From positions 1 through 15,261 of the forward strand of contig JH993874.1 of NCBI GenBank assembly GCA_000316135.1: a stretch of DNA of 15,261 bases, written 5' to 3'. Shown here one piece after another: positions 1 through 9,892 of this stretch (within the stretch, counting starts at the first letter, position 1; each line of letters begins with the position of its first letter). The DNA comes from Trachipleistophora hominis (lineage: Eukaryota > Microsporidia > Pleistophoridae). The notes beneath the pieces were generated by a model. The model saw nothing but the letters and a program-made list of their open reading frames with translations, was not told where the DNA came from and did not search any database. The translations under genes and the position numbers were made by a program.

Positions 1-307
1 AGGGACCGACTATAGCCACCGGTATTTAGTTCATGAATTTTATAAAATGTTTGTGTCTACTGGACTGATCAATTATTTCTTTCTATTTTGCCAAAAACTG
101 TGAAAAATAAAACGTAAGTTTGAAATTGATTATTAAATACCACCATAGATCTAAATCATAAAAATGACCACAAAAGAATTAAATCTTAGTTTTAAAAGAA
201 GAGGTCAACGTTCTGATTGATAACCAAATTTGGCACTTTTTTAGAGCAAAAACAATATTATCTTATAAACTATTGTTATATTAACGTATTTTACTTGTAT
301 AACCTCT
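1..307. other. AT-rich spacer with one repeat copy at its left edge
   Basis: This is the stretch downstream of the primase gene. Apart from the repeat copy at 2-39 it is AT-rich, with stops in all frames. No RNA gene or conserved motif is recognised, and there is no AATAAA close to the primase stop. Confidence 0.6.
2..39 (+). repeat. Dispersed GC-richer repeat, copy 1 (cut by window edge)
   Basis: The core GGACCGACTATAGCCACCGG is followed by TATTTAGTTCATGAATT. It matches the copies at 5741-5777 and 5846-5882 at most positions, sharing the blocks GGACCGAC, GCCACCGG and TTCAT. It stands out from the AT-rich surroundings. The identity is unknown; it could be a remnant of a mobile element or of a decayed coding repeat. 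The element may continue to the left of the window. Confidence 0.65.
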
Positions 308-1206
308 TCATTCATCCATTTTATTGACAAAATCCTCAAAATACTTGTAATATCTTTCCAGGTTAACATTTCCACATACAACATCGCTCACGTGCACCTT
401 TTCGACGCCCTCGATGACTGGTACGCACACATACCCGCTCTTCGGATGCACACAGAAAGGTGCCTTAAGCAGATGCTTAACATCCCTAGTTACATTCTCA
501 TCAACAAGCACGCCGTGCTTTTTTAGATACGAAGCAACCGATTGTCGTACAATTCCCGTAAAATGTCTGGCCGATGCATCCGTGACGTAACAATGAAAGC
601 CTTTATTACCCGAAAAGAAGAAAATGACGTGAGAAAATCCGAAATTATCAGTCAATATCTTCTTTAACAGGTCAATTAATTTGTTCATTTGTGCAATGCA
701 TTCGTTGCATAGGTTGTCACAGACGTGTACGTCGTTTAAATCGTACTGTGTTACCAAATTGCTGTCTTTGTTTTGCACAGGCTTATTTTTCAACGTGTTT
801 GTCTTGTGTTTTCGTTCAATTTCTTTTTTATAATCTGTCATGTCAATGTCAACACGAGTTCTCTGCTCTCAGGCACGTTATTACCGTTCATCACAGGTAC
901 ATTAACGTAATTACACCCCAGATCAAATTTAAGAGGAACTTCCTTCATCAGTGCATCCATGAGTGCATCAGCACCATCGAATGAAAGGTATCTGATCACA
1001 CGATCACTCTGTTTCGTGAAAGAAATCTCGCGATGCGCTGATAATCGAAACAAACGAGAGAAGAGCGCGAGCGGAAAGTACTTGTGGTAGAATGTGAGCA
1101 GGTACTGAATATGAGAATCTTCTACTTTTGTTTTTTTCGGGTCGTTTGATGTGTCATTTTCCCTTTTGTCATGGCTCTGACCGTCCATGTCTTTTATGAC
1201 ATCCAT
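308..1206 (-). CDS. PRI1: DNA primase small (catalytic) subunit, frameshifted
   Basis: This is the eukaryotic/archaeal-type primase catalytic subunit, which makes RNA primers for DNA polymerase alpha in the nucleus. Family motifs appear in order: FYHKYFP (about residue 39), HREISF (58), RVIRYLSF (69), the metal-binding DIDMTDY (120-126), a Cys cluster CDNLCNEC, FGFSHVIFFFSGNKGFHCYV, and HLLKAPFCVHPKSGYVCVPV. The reading frame breaks at 850-851. Upstream reads RELVLTLT-stop, and the DID motif is in the other frame, so one base appears to be missing after GTGTT. With that base the protein is about 299 aa, short against roughly 400 in yeast and human. I chose ATG 1206 because CCC lies 12 nt before it; an upstream in-frame ATG at 1275 would add 23 hydrophobic residues unlike primase. 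The identification is firm. Whether the break is real is not known. Confidence 0.9.
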
Positions 1207-1214
1207 TACGCTAA

Positions 1215-1220
1215 GGTGGG
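1215..1220 (-). promoter_or_regulatory. CCC-type start-proximal motif of the primase gene
   Basis: On the minus strand CACCCACC lies 9-16 nt before the ATG at 1206. Microsporidian genes commonly carry CCC- or GGG-like motifs just before the start codon. Nothing similar precedes the upstream ATG at 1275, which favours 1206 as the start. Confidence 0.45.
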
Positions 1221-1275
1221 TGCAAATTGCCGCTAAAAATTTGAAATGGAACATTCTCAAGAACCACTGAGACAT

Positions 1276-2231
1276 TAATGTTGTTTAATGTATTAAGATA
1301 AAGATGCTATTATACTGCTAATACGTGTAACACATGTATTATTACATATTATTTATAATGCTCTTTGAAATAAAACCATAGATAAATAATAGTACGTGTA
1401 ATATTATCTTATGACGTGCTATTAATTATTTTAATGATTACAAATTATTCTTTCGTATTTAAGTAAACGTTTCTCTTTCACCTGCAGTAACAAACATCAA
1501 AATAAAGTTAAAACAAGAATTATTGGTATGAATTGTTAAATGAAATATGAATTAAATATTAAATTAATTTTGTCTTCTATACACGATACGAATTTTAATG
1601 AATGTACTACGACCGTTTTATAAATCTAAGAATTAACATTTAAAGAGATTGTAATGTCACGGCAAGATGTGATAATAATTATGGATTGTCTCTGTGCTTG
1701 TAGTACAAAAAACATTTTACACAATCGGTGCCCGTAATATTTGATGAGGTGAAATGTATAAATGATAGATCAAGGAGAGATACTTAAATGGTAATTACGA
1801 TCAAATGTTGTGTGTTGTTTTCAAATAAAATGCTTAAAAGAATATTAAACACATGAACATGCCACCATAGCAAACTTTTCTACGCTTGGCATTTTCAAAT
1901 GATAAAAAACGTAGCAATCTATTTAATCACGTATGATGTGCAGTAATAATACGAGTATGATAAATAACCTTGATTATTAAAAACAAATACGTGGTTAATA
2001 AATACTTTGTAATGTTAATTATTACCAAAACGTTACGTCCCGTCCTGCGTAATAATCGCTGTTACAACATCATATTATTGTATTTTTCGTATTATAGAAA
2101 ATTAAACCAATTCAACGCAATTAAATACGTTTAAAATGAAGAGTACCAACCAAATAACCTCATACAGGGCAAAAACATGATCAAACAGCATTTTTCAATA
2201 ATAAAATTACAAATTCAAATCAATTACGATT
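1276..2231. other. AT-rich intergenic spacer between the primase and IleRS genes
   Basis: About 950 bases of AT-rich sequence with no sustained open frame. I looked by eye for cloverleaf or rRNA-like blocks and saw none. It holds the 5' flank of the primase gene and the 3' flank of the IleRS gene, with no consensus AATAAA close to the IleRS stop. Confidence 0.6.
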
Positions 2232-5200
2232 TTAATACTTAAATATTTTTACCAGCACATCCTGACCTTCATATTCGTACAGTCCCTCGCCAAGCACCAG
2301 ACAGGTATCATCATCATCCACAAAATCAATCTTATAATTCTTCGTTATAATGTTTCGTAGATCCGCGCTATCAAGATAAATCTTGACCGTGTCATCAATC
2401 TTCAGGCCGATCCTCTTGCGCAGTTTCTGTAGGAAGGCGTTAAATTCTCTGCCCTCCTTCATTTCGATAAGCTCGTCATTTAACTGCACGTTCAATATTA
2501 CGGTAAAATCTCCAAAATTTTTTGCTACTCTGTTCTTCTCCTGCAAAATTATGTTCTTCTCGATGATTATTTCGTCACTGACAATGTTATGCCTTATTAT
2601 ATCGTTGATGCCCTCTAATTTGTTGATTACAGCGATCTTCTGCGGTATTTCCTTCTCATTGTTCCGTTTTTTGATCTCTGCAAAATTAGGTTTTAGCCTA
2701 GTGCTGAACTCATAGCTGTCCTCGCTATCAGTTTTTACGTGAAGCACGTTGCACTCCGTCCTGATGAGCTCGTGATCAAAATCATCCACACCTACGATTG
2801 TAACCTCAGAAAGAGGCGTTTTCAGGGATATTTTCTGGTTTTCCCTCAAAACTCGAATGCTCTCGATGACTCTCTTCGTTTTATCAAAATTGTTCTCGTG
2901 AACAGGCCTAAAAACAGGAAATGCCTCGTAGTGCACGCTCTTAAAGTCTTTGTTTAACAACGATGAGTTGCCCTGCAGCACCTGATACGAATATTCCGAG
3001 AAAAACGGAGCAAAAGGTGCCATTAGTACGCTGAACTTAGTCAAAACTGTCTTTAACACGCCATATTCGCCATTTCTTATTCTCATTCTATTCATTCTGA
3101 TGTACCAGTTGCTCAGATCATCAATAAACACGAGCACGTCCGACAGAATGTTTGCCAATTCATACCTCTCCATGTTTTTCTTAATCCTCTGCGCAAGAAT
3201 GCACAGTTCATTAACTATCCATTCATCAAGAATCGTTTCTTTTTCATTAACCCGTTTCTTAGTACTGCATTCAACGTAAAAGTTCAGAGAATTGTACCAA
3301 TTGATCATCAAATTCTTAAAAACCTCCTTAACACCACGCTCAGTAAATTTTAAGTTCTCAGCAACAACCACCGGTGATGAGATTAAATAAATACGTAGAG
3401 AATCCATTCCGTAGCTGTTCGCAATCTCCATCGGATCGGGATAGTTCTTTAGCCGCTTGCTCATCTTCTTGCCATCCTCTGCCAGCACAATACCATTCAC
3501 AATGATGTTCTTGAATGCCGGCCTTTTAAACAAAAGCGTGCTGATCACGTGCAACGTGTAGAACCATCCGCGTGTCTGATCCAGGCCTTCTCCAATGAAA
3601 TCGGCAGCATCGGGTTCTCTAACGTTTAATTCTAGCTGGTCGAGTTTTTTCTCAATCCCATCAGCCGTAAAAGCTGAGAAGGGCCAGTGATCCTGTGCCA
3701 AAGGCATTGAGCCGCTTTCAAACCAACAATCAAATACCTCATCAATCCTCCGTAAAATAACACCGTTTTTCTCAATAAGTATGTCATCAATAAACTCTCT
3801 GTGCATATCCTGTATCTTTACAGGTATCTTCTGCCCGTCTTTCATACGAAATCCGAGTCTTTCCAATTCCCTTATACTCGAAATGCAGAGCGTTACCTTA
3901 AAATCGCTGCTCGTCCAAATTGGTATGGGCGTGCCCCAAAATCTGTTTCTTGAGATCGACCAGTCACGCGCACATTTGAGCCAATTCCCAAACTTATTCT
4001 TGACCGATGGCGGCACCCAATGAATTTTCTCGTTCAACTTGTAGAGCTGCTCGCGCAAATCAGAAATGTGAATAAACCAATTCGGCACCATCTTGTATAT
4101 AAGCGGAGTATCGCTCCGCCAACAGTACGGATATCTGTGCCTGATCGTTCCTCGCCACAATAACCTGTCGCCTAACGCCTTCATGATCGGCTTGTCGGCA
4201 TCTTTGAAGTAAAGATCTTTATAATCGGTACTCGTAAACTTTCCTTTGTCATCAATTACGCAGGGCACTTCGTCATTCTCACGTAGCAGGCCCTCTTTTA
4301 GAAATACGTTGTAATCCTCTTCGCCAAAGGCCGGTGCCATGTGCACGATGCCTGTACCGCTGTCATCCGTGACCCCTTCATTTTTTAATACCTTGAAAAA
4401 CGTTGGAAAATCTTTCTTGAAGTATTCGAACGGCGGTTCGTATCTTAAACCAACAAAAACAGACCCGTTCACCCTTTTTAACCACTTTCGCACGCTCAAA
4501 AACGCTGTAAGATTCTTTTCTATTCTCGTGAATCACGTAAAATTTTCCATTGATTTCACAAATATCGTACACGAACTCAGGATGAACGCATACACCCAAA
4601 TTAGACGGGAGTGTCCACGGTGTGGTTGTCCATATCGCCAGATTAACCTCCATCCCCCTGAAGAGATCCTTCAATTTAAACGCCACGATTATCGACGGGT
4701 CGTTTACCTCTCTGTAGTTCAAATTAGCCTCAAAATTTGATAATGGCGTCGAACACGCCGTAGAAAAGCTCATCACCCTAAATCCTCTGTACACACGTTT
4801 TTGCTGATAAATGAGAGAAAACACATACCAGACAGACTCCATAAAACTTATGTCCATCGTTTTATACCCGTTTTTAAAATCGATCCATCGACCCATTCTG
4901 TTAACAATCTGTTCCCATTCCGATGTGTATTTCTGAACGATAGAACGACATTCCGTGTTGTATTTCGCTATCCCCATGTCTAGCACCTCCTTTCGCGTGC
5001 TTATCTTCAGCTTTTTGTCAATTTCGTATTCAACGGGCAGGCCATGGCAGTCCCAGCCGAATCTCCGCTTTATAGAAAATCCCTGTTGAATGAAAAACCG
5101 TGTTACTGTATCCTTGATAGTACCTGATAAAATATGGCCGTAATGCGGCAGACCCGTAGCAAAGGGAGGGCCATCATAAAAGGTGTATTCCGGTTTTCCC

Positions 5201-5298
5201 CTCATAAGATTGTTCTGCTTCTCGAAGCAGCCTTCCTTGTTCCACGCATCCAGGATGCGTTCTTCAGTTTTTACAAAATTAAATTTTTCTTCGCTCAT
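2232..5298 (-). CDS. ILS1: Isoleucyl-tRNA synthetase, cytosolic, frameshifted
   Basis: This class I aminoacyl-tRNA synthetase attaches isoleucine to tRNA-Ile in the cytosol. The HIGH motif is HYGH (52-55), after YDGPPFATGLP. The editing (CP1) domain has WTTTPWT (223-229) and GTGIVHMAPAFGEEDY, whose last Asp is near residue 328. Further motifs are RNRFWGTPIPIW, FDCWFESGSMP, GEGLDQTRGWFYTLHV, and the signature KMSKRLKNYPDP at 611-622; KMSKR is usual for eukaryotic cytosolic IleRS. A helical anticodon-binding region and a C-terminal extension follow. The frame breaks at 4472-4479, where the minus strand reads AAAAAGGG; one extra base there moves KVVKK into the frame of VNGSVFVGLRYEPPF. Allowing for it, the protein is about 1021 aa, close to yeast (about 1070), so the gene is otherwise complete. 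The start ATG at 5298 has CCCC 9 nt upstream; the open frame runs further but only to a GTG. Confidence 0.95.
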
Positions 5299-5306
5299 CT
5301 TTGATC

Positions 5307-5310
5307 GGGG
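5307..5310 (-). promoter_or_regulatory. CCCC start-proximal motif of the IleRS gene
   Basis: The minus strand reads GCCCCGATCAAAG directly before the ATG at 5298, so CCCC lies 9-12 nt upstream. This fits the microsporidian CCC-like signal and supports that start. Confidence 0.55.
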
Positions 5311-5732
5311 CACGGCTGAAATATTTTTTTTACTTCGTTGTCATACACGTTTTAATTAAATGCTCTTGTAATTCAAACAAATTACACTACGTGCAGGTTT
5401 GCATTCTATCATCTTGATTACAACATGTTATACTAGAATACCTTTAATGTGTAATAAACATTCAACGTTGATCCTGATAAGTAACTAAATATGCATTTAT
5501 AATTGTGTTAGATTTTAATTTAAAATGTTCCTAAACAATCACTATATAGATAAATATTGTCAAATTTCTTATAATTCACACTATTTTAACAATAATTACC
5601 AGTAAGTAACAATTACTATCACTTTGTTAACGCACTCGTTGTAGATTTACCTCAGAAATTAAATTTGTTCTCTATTAAAGATTAGTTTAATTATCACCTT
5701 ACAGCATATCATCTAACTTAACACGCTCTTTT

Positions 5733-5777
5733 GGTCCGCTAGGACCGACCATGGCCACCGGCCTTTGGCTCATAGAA
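5733..5777 (+). repeat. Dispersed GC-richer repeat, copy 2
   Basis: It begins with a perfect hairpin, GGTCC-GCTA-GGACC (5733-5746), and continues with GACCATGGCCACCGG and CCTTTGGCTCATAGAA. The third copy starts exactly 105 bp later. It is GC-rich against its flanks. The identity is unknown. Confidence 0.7.
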
Positions 5778-5837
5778 CAGAAATTAAGAAACTATTTTTA
5801 TTTACTTTTAACTATTATATCACATATATATTCGTCT

Positions 5838-5882
5838 AGTCCATTAAGGCTGAGTATGGTAACCGGCCTTTGATTCATAGAA
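5838..5882 (+). repeat. Dispersed GC-richer repeat, copy 3
   Basis: It aligns without gaps to 5733-5777 at an offset of 105 bp, sharing GTCC, ATGG, ACCGGCCTTTG and TCATAGAA. It is more diverged, and the GGACC half of the hairpin is lost. The exact 105-bp (35-codon) spacing suggests either a tandem duplication or decayed coding repeats. Confidence 0.65.
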
Positions 5883-6491
5883 TTAAAGAATTTTATGTCG
5901 TTTTTCAGAACATTTTTACGTATTATTGATCGTACTAAAATATTTATGTTCAATACCAGAAGAATATTTTTTATCTATTCAAGAATAGTTGAGATATTGT
6001 AAATAAATAAGGACACTTTTGATTAAAAAGACCATTTAAGGTATTACAACGATTGTATTATAGTAATACACTCGGTCCTTCCACACAACATGATCAAACA
6101 ACAATTATTTTAAACTTATATGTGTTTTTTAATCATCCGAAACAATTTGACAGTAGTCGTTGTAAATCTCAATTATAGTTCCAAACCACTGATCTTAATT
6201 ATATTTTATTGATATAATCCGTTATGGATCGTATCTTATGTTTAATTAACAACTAAAAGTAGTTGGGCATTCAGATTAACACATTAACAAATCATTTAAA
6301 ATAATTGAAAAGACATTTTTTCTTGTTACATAATTGTAAAAAGTTTACTCCAACACGTCAACAATAAATAAACAGTCTTCCTACAACAATAATAATGACG
6401 CATTTGATATGATACGTTAGTTTAGTACAAAAATTTTCAGATTGAGTATAAAATTTAGTAAAATAACTTAATACTTTAATTAAAACAGTAT

Positions 6492-8417
6492 TCAATTGTT
6501 GTTAATTACTACGAAAAGACACACAGAAACAATTATCAAACCAATAAGACAGCAATTTACCATCGAGGGAGTTTTACAACTCTTTTCATCCTTTGTCTTG
6601 TTTTGATCCTTATAAGTCTCATTGTCTGTTTTCGCAATAGTCTTAGAAGAGGTTATTGTATGATATTTCGTTTTACTTTCGATATACGGATCAGGAGTGT
6701 CCTTATCTATATCATATATTGATGAATGTGAAGTAACAGGGGATCTTTCAGCTGCCTCTTTCGATTTATAATCAAATTGATGTTCAAAGCTTTTGGTTAT
6801 GTTTTCTTCTGTTTGAATATCGCTTACCTCATGATTTGTTGTATCACCATGATCACATGTTTTTAAACAATAATCCAAGTTATGATTTGAGATAAGTTCA
6901 AAAGTACGATCTAGGGTGGGACGAATTGTAGTTATGGTAGTATCATCATAGATATTCTCAGTGCTGAGGCTATCATTAGGAATACAATCAGAGACATTGT
7001 CAGAAATACTGTAGAGACTATCACCAGAAATATAACTAGAAGCACTTTCTATGTTACTGCTACAGTTATCGTTGGAGGTATAATTGGGTGCACTTTCGTT
7101 GGTGCTGCTGCAATTATCTATGGAAACATCAATAGTATCACTGTTAAGAACACGGAGGGTGTTAGTAGAAATATGGTTGGATGTAACTTCAGGTACAATG
7201 TTACGAGTATTATTACGTGCACGTGAAAACGATGATTTAAAAATATTTTTTACTTTCTTGCCATAAGTACGAATTCGGCTATTTTTTCTTTTTGGGACAG
7301 TCCATCCATCGTTACCATCATACTCTACGAATTCATTTTCCATGAAAGAGCTAATGTAAAGAGAATCATCATTTTGTGCCTTTTTCTCGCGCCTATCTGT
7401 ATAGCCAGGTGCCATATCATTATAAGTATTAATGGTTCGATCATTATCGCAATTATGATACGCTTTCTGATAGATCGTTGATATATTGGACGACATACTT
7501 GGTGTTTTTGTCGATTCATTGGTTATGATAGAAGAAAGCGCTTGAAACACTTGCTGTGCTCTGTAACGATCTATAATACCCCCTGGAAATGCATTTTGTA
7601 CGAATTCTGGACCTATTTCCTGGAAAGTGCTGCACAAACAGGCATTATGATCAGATAATTTGCTTGGAATGATATTTTCATCACAGTCCCGATCATGGTG
7701 TTGGTAACTTAACGTGGTACTATCATTTGGGCTTGATGATTGTGGAGTAGAAGAATAATCTATCATCGAAAAATCTGTTTCCGTACAATTGCTCTCATCT
7801 TCTTTGTTGCATATAGATGTCTCTTCCAATAGCCGTGGTGCCCCAATTTTGTACTTAATCCATAACATTTCTCTCGCTTCATCGCTTAAAAACTTTATTA
7901 TTGGTTTCATGTTTTCCATAATAACTCTTTTCTGAGAATAATACAGCGTTTTGAATCTCTCCCGTTTATGGTGTACTTCTGAAATTCGGTCAATGAATAT
8001 GGTTAGATCAACTATAACGTTTAAGCCGGCTTGTATAAACTTTATTTGTGATGAGGGAATGGCGTTCAAAAGACAAAACTCTACAATATCAATATAAGCC
8101 TTTAGTGAACCAGCGAACTTTGAGCTATGCTGTTGAGAAGGCAAGTTATACTCCTCCAATGATAAAGGACTATTGGATAGTGAGCACGAGTATTCTTTGT
8201 TCGCATTTATTAAATGGTAGGCACCTGAAAAACATCTATTCTTTCCCTCAACTTCTAGGTTATCAAAAGAAAAATTGCATTCAAACCATTTTTCCCTTAT
8301 GTCTTTGATCAATACAACAAACATATGTAGCCGTTCCTTGATTTCCACCTCATCCTCAGAACATTTTATTTGTAGACAATTGATTGTCAAAAGAATTATT
8401 ATATCGATACCACGCAT
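6492..8417 (-). CDS. Hypothetical secreted or surface protein with C-terminal anchor
   Basis: I do not recognise this 641-aa protein. Residues 1-19 (IDIIILLTINCLQIKC as core) look like a signal peptide, with likely cleavage before SEDE. Residues about 25-195 are a Cys-containing, probably helical domain with C47, C62, C78 and FIQAGLNVIVDLTIFIDRI. The rest, to about 600, is Ser/Thr/Asn/Asp-rich and low in complexity, with four imperfect 16-residue repeats at 434-497. The last 25 residues contain the hydrophobic stretch CCLIGLIIVSVCLFVVI, with only NNN after it. This fits either a type I membrane protein with almost no tail or a GPI-anchor signal. It is therefore probably exposed on the spore or cell surface, or secreted into the host. 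ATG 8417 is chosen because it opens the signal peptide. A TATA-like box lies 32 nt upstream, and no CCC motif is seen. Confidence 0.85.
   Translation of the reverse strand: MRGIDIIILLTINCLQIKCSEDEVEIKERLHMFVVLIKDIREKWFECNFSFDNLEVEGKNRCFSGAYHLINANKEYSCSLSNSPLSLEEYNLPSQQHSSKFAGSLKAYIDIVEFCLLNAIPSSQIKFIQAGLNVIVDLTIFIDRISEVHHKRERFKTLYYSQKRVIMENMKPIIKFLSDEAREMLWIKYKIGAPRLLEETSICNKEDESNCTETDFSMIDYSSTPQSSSPNDSTTLSYQHHDRDCDENIIPSKLSDHNACLCSTFQEIGPEFVQNAFPGGIIDRYRAQQVFQALSSIITNESTKTPSMSSNISTIYQKAYHNCDNDRTINTYNDMAPGYTDRREKKAQNDDSLYISSFMENEFVEYDGNDGWTVPKRKNSRIRTYGKKVKNIFKSSFSRARNNTRNIVPEVTSNHISTNTLRVLNSDTIDVSIDNCSSTNESAPNYTSNDNCSSNIESASSYISGDSLYSISDNVSDCIPNDSLSTENIYDDTTITTIRPTLDRTFELISNHNLDYCLKTCDHGDTTNHEVSDIQTEENITKSFEHQFDYKSKEAAERSPVTSHSSIYDIDKDTPDPYIESKTKYHTITSSKTIAKTDNETYKDQNKTKDEKSCKTPSMVNCCLIGLIIVSVCLFVVINNN
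6927..7118 (-). repeat. Four imperfect 48-bp (16-aa) tandem repeats in the secreted-protein gene
   Basis: The units start at 7118, 7070, 7022 and 6974 on the minus strand. The first two are close (DNCSSTNESAPNYTSN and DNCSSNIESASSYISG). The third and fourth (DSLYSISDNVSDCIPN and DSLSTENIYDDT) are diverged but keep the 16-residue register and an initial Asp. The pattern suggests expansion by slippage or unequal exchange in a surface-exposed linker. Confidence 0.7.
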
Positions 8418-8448
8418 TTTCTTTGATGTGGTTTTTCACGTGCACTTG

Positions 8449-8456
8449 TTTATATA
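8449..8456 (-). promoter_or_regulatory. TATA-like box of the secreted-protein gene
   Basis: TATATAAA on the minus strand ends 32 nt before ATG 8417. Between it and the start lies GTGCACGTGAAAAACC, containing the overlapping palindromes GTGCAC and CACGTG (8437-8445). No CCC or GGG run is present near this start, unlike the other genes here. Confidence 0.4.
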
Positions 8457-9286
8457 AAATTTGTAAATGATTGAGATGATAAAATAAATACAGCTATCAT
8501 TTGTTACATCTATTCTCGAGGTTAGAGTACATAATACAATGTTTTTGTAATAAACACGAACAGTCCTACTTTGTGTATTTCTGGAAGTAACACATTTATA
8601 AGTGATATTATAATACTAAAGGGTCGGAAAGAACGATTATTGCGTGTAAATGATGCCTGAATACTAGAACAATCCTAACCACTGCTAAGCATATTTTCTA
8701 TGTATTATTAATGCCCAGCTATATGTAATTTGATCCGTATGTTACGTAACAAATACTTTTTACTGATAATTGGTATCATTGTTATCAATATGTCAAAATT
8801 TTTTTGCCTTTGATAGCAAATAAGGCACTTCTTTATTGTTATATATTTCTAATTAGGACAATGAATTGATCATTTACAAAACCAAGACCGGTGCTCAACG
8901 CACTAGGAGAGTTTGTTTGAAGAGTGAGGAAACGTGAGATGATAATTAAACAGACTATCGGACAAAAAAATTTCTAACCAAGGTAGTTTCCTATTATATG
9001 AAATAAATGGATCTGTCACTAAAATCTAGTTTTCATAAGAATATAGTACTCGTGAAACTAAAATTCCTTTCCAGGAAATTATCCTTGAGTTATTTGACTT
9101 GATAAAATATTATCACGATAAAAAACAATTCGCAAGTTGATTGGTCAGTTTAACAAAAAATAGCGAAATTTTATTTTATCTTTCAGTTTCAATTGATGGG
9201 TCATATTTTACTATGCAATTCCTGTGTTCTGAAACTCGCTCAACAGCTATTTGTGATTGATGTTCAGATAAATCGTTGACGTGGGT

Positions 9287-9302
9287 GGAAAATTAATTTT
9301 CC
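9287..9302. repeat. Perfect 16-bp palindrome
   Basis: GGAAAATTAATTTTCC is fully self-complementary with no loop. It sits in a local GC-richer patch between GTGGGT and GACTCCC, which could extend the pairing imperfectly. It could be a protein-binding site or a chance feature of AT-rich DNA; no adjacent gene decides this. Confidence 0.4.
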
Positions 9303-9892
9303 GACTCCCGCTGAAAAATACAAACGGCGGCGCTAATTAGTCTATCCCGAACAAACTTATGAATAAGGAAAGATAAGCTTTATTAAAGGCATGCAAATTT
9401 ACATGCTCGTTTTATAATCAGAATAGTGCAACTGGTCTGTAATAATATTATATTGTGTGAAAGTTTGTAGTTATGACTCAGGCAATTGGTGATAGGAAGG
9501 ATGAAAAATGTGAACCATTACATGAAATCATGATTATATGATTTTGAAGCATTTGTGAGTAATTTAATAGACAATGAAAAGAATATGGAGATGAAAACGT
9601 GCAAGTATTTGGTGCGAAAATTGAATTTTCGAATTACTGCTAATTCATTATGTTGCAGCTTGATAAATATACTTTTTAGTTCGTTGATATTTGAGGTTAC
9701 ATATAGCTTTGATGAGTTACTGCAAAATTAAAAATATTGTTTTTCACACATAAAAATTTAATAAATAATGCAGCTGAGGGTGAAAATACAATATTGCACA
9801 AAAAATAATTAATTACTTATTCAATCATTAAACACTGTCAGATCTGCCATCAGATATGTAATATTTACTTCTATGAGACGTCCTTGGTTTTA

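Larger units (their letters stand above)
5299..6491. other. AT-rich spacer containing a two-unit repeat
   Basis: This is the flank between the IleRS gene and the secreted-protein gene. Apart from the repeat units at 5733-5882 it is AT-rich, with no recognisable gene. A frame through the two repeat units stays open for about 50 codons and then stops within the second. The sequence gives no further support for a gene there. Confidence 0.55.
8418..9892. other. Long AT-rich intergenic spacer
   Basis: Roughly 1.5 kb without a credible open frame; the longest runs are under about 45 codons. It holds the promoter of the secreted-protein gene, a 16-bp palindrome at 9287-9302 and a short GC-richer patch around 9270-9345. 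I see no tRNA or rRNA gene. Confidence 0.55.

Noticed and set aside
691..984. Plus-strand frame across the primase gene, and similar frames over the IleRS, secreted-protein and RFWD3-like genes
   Set aside because: These are antisense shadows of conserved coding sequence, with no motifs or start signals of their own.
1207..1275. Upstream in-frame ATG at 1275 as the primase start
   Set aside because: The extra 23 residues are unlike primase, and the C-rich start motif lies before ATG 1206. It is kept only as an alternative.
4466..4486. Programmed frameshift signal in the IleRS gene
   Set aside because: AAAAAG resembles a bacterial -1 slippery site, but the required shift is one base forward and the codon register does not match. 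A homopolymer error is simpler.
8880..8935. GC-richer stretch resembling part of a tRNA
   Set aside because: No acceptor stem or T-arm consensus (GGTTC) could be paired on either strand.
9154..9275. Short plus-strand open run of about 40 codons with protein-like text
   Set aside because: It is too short, has no start motif and no recognisable homology, and is flanked by stops in AT-rich spacer.
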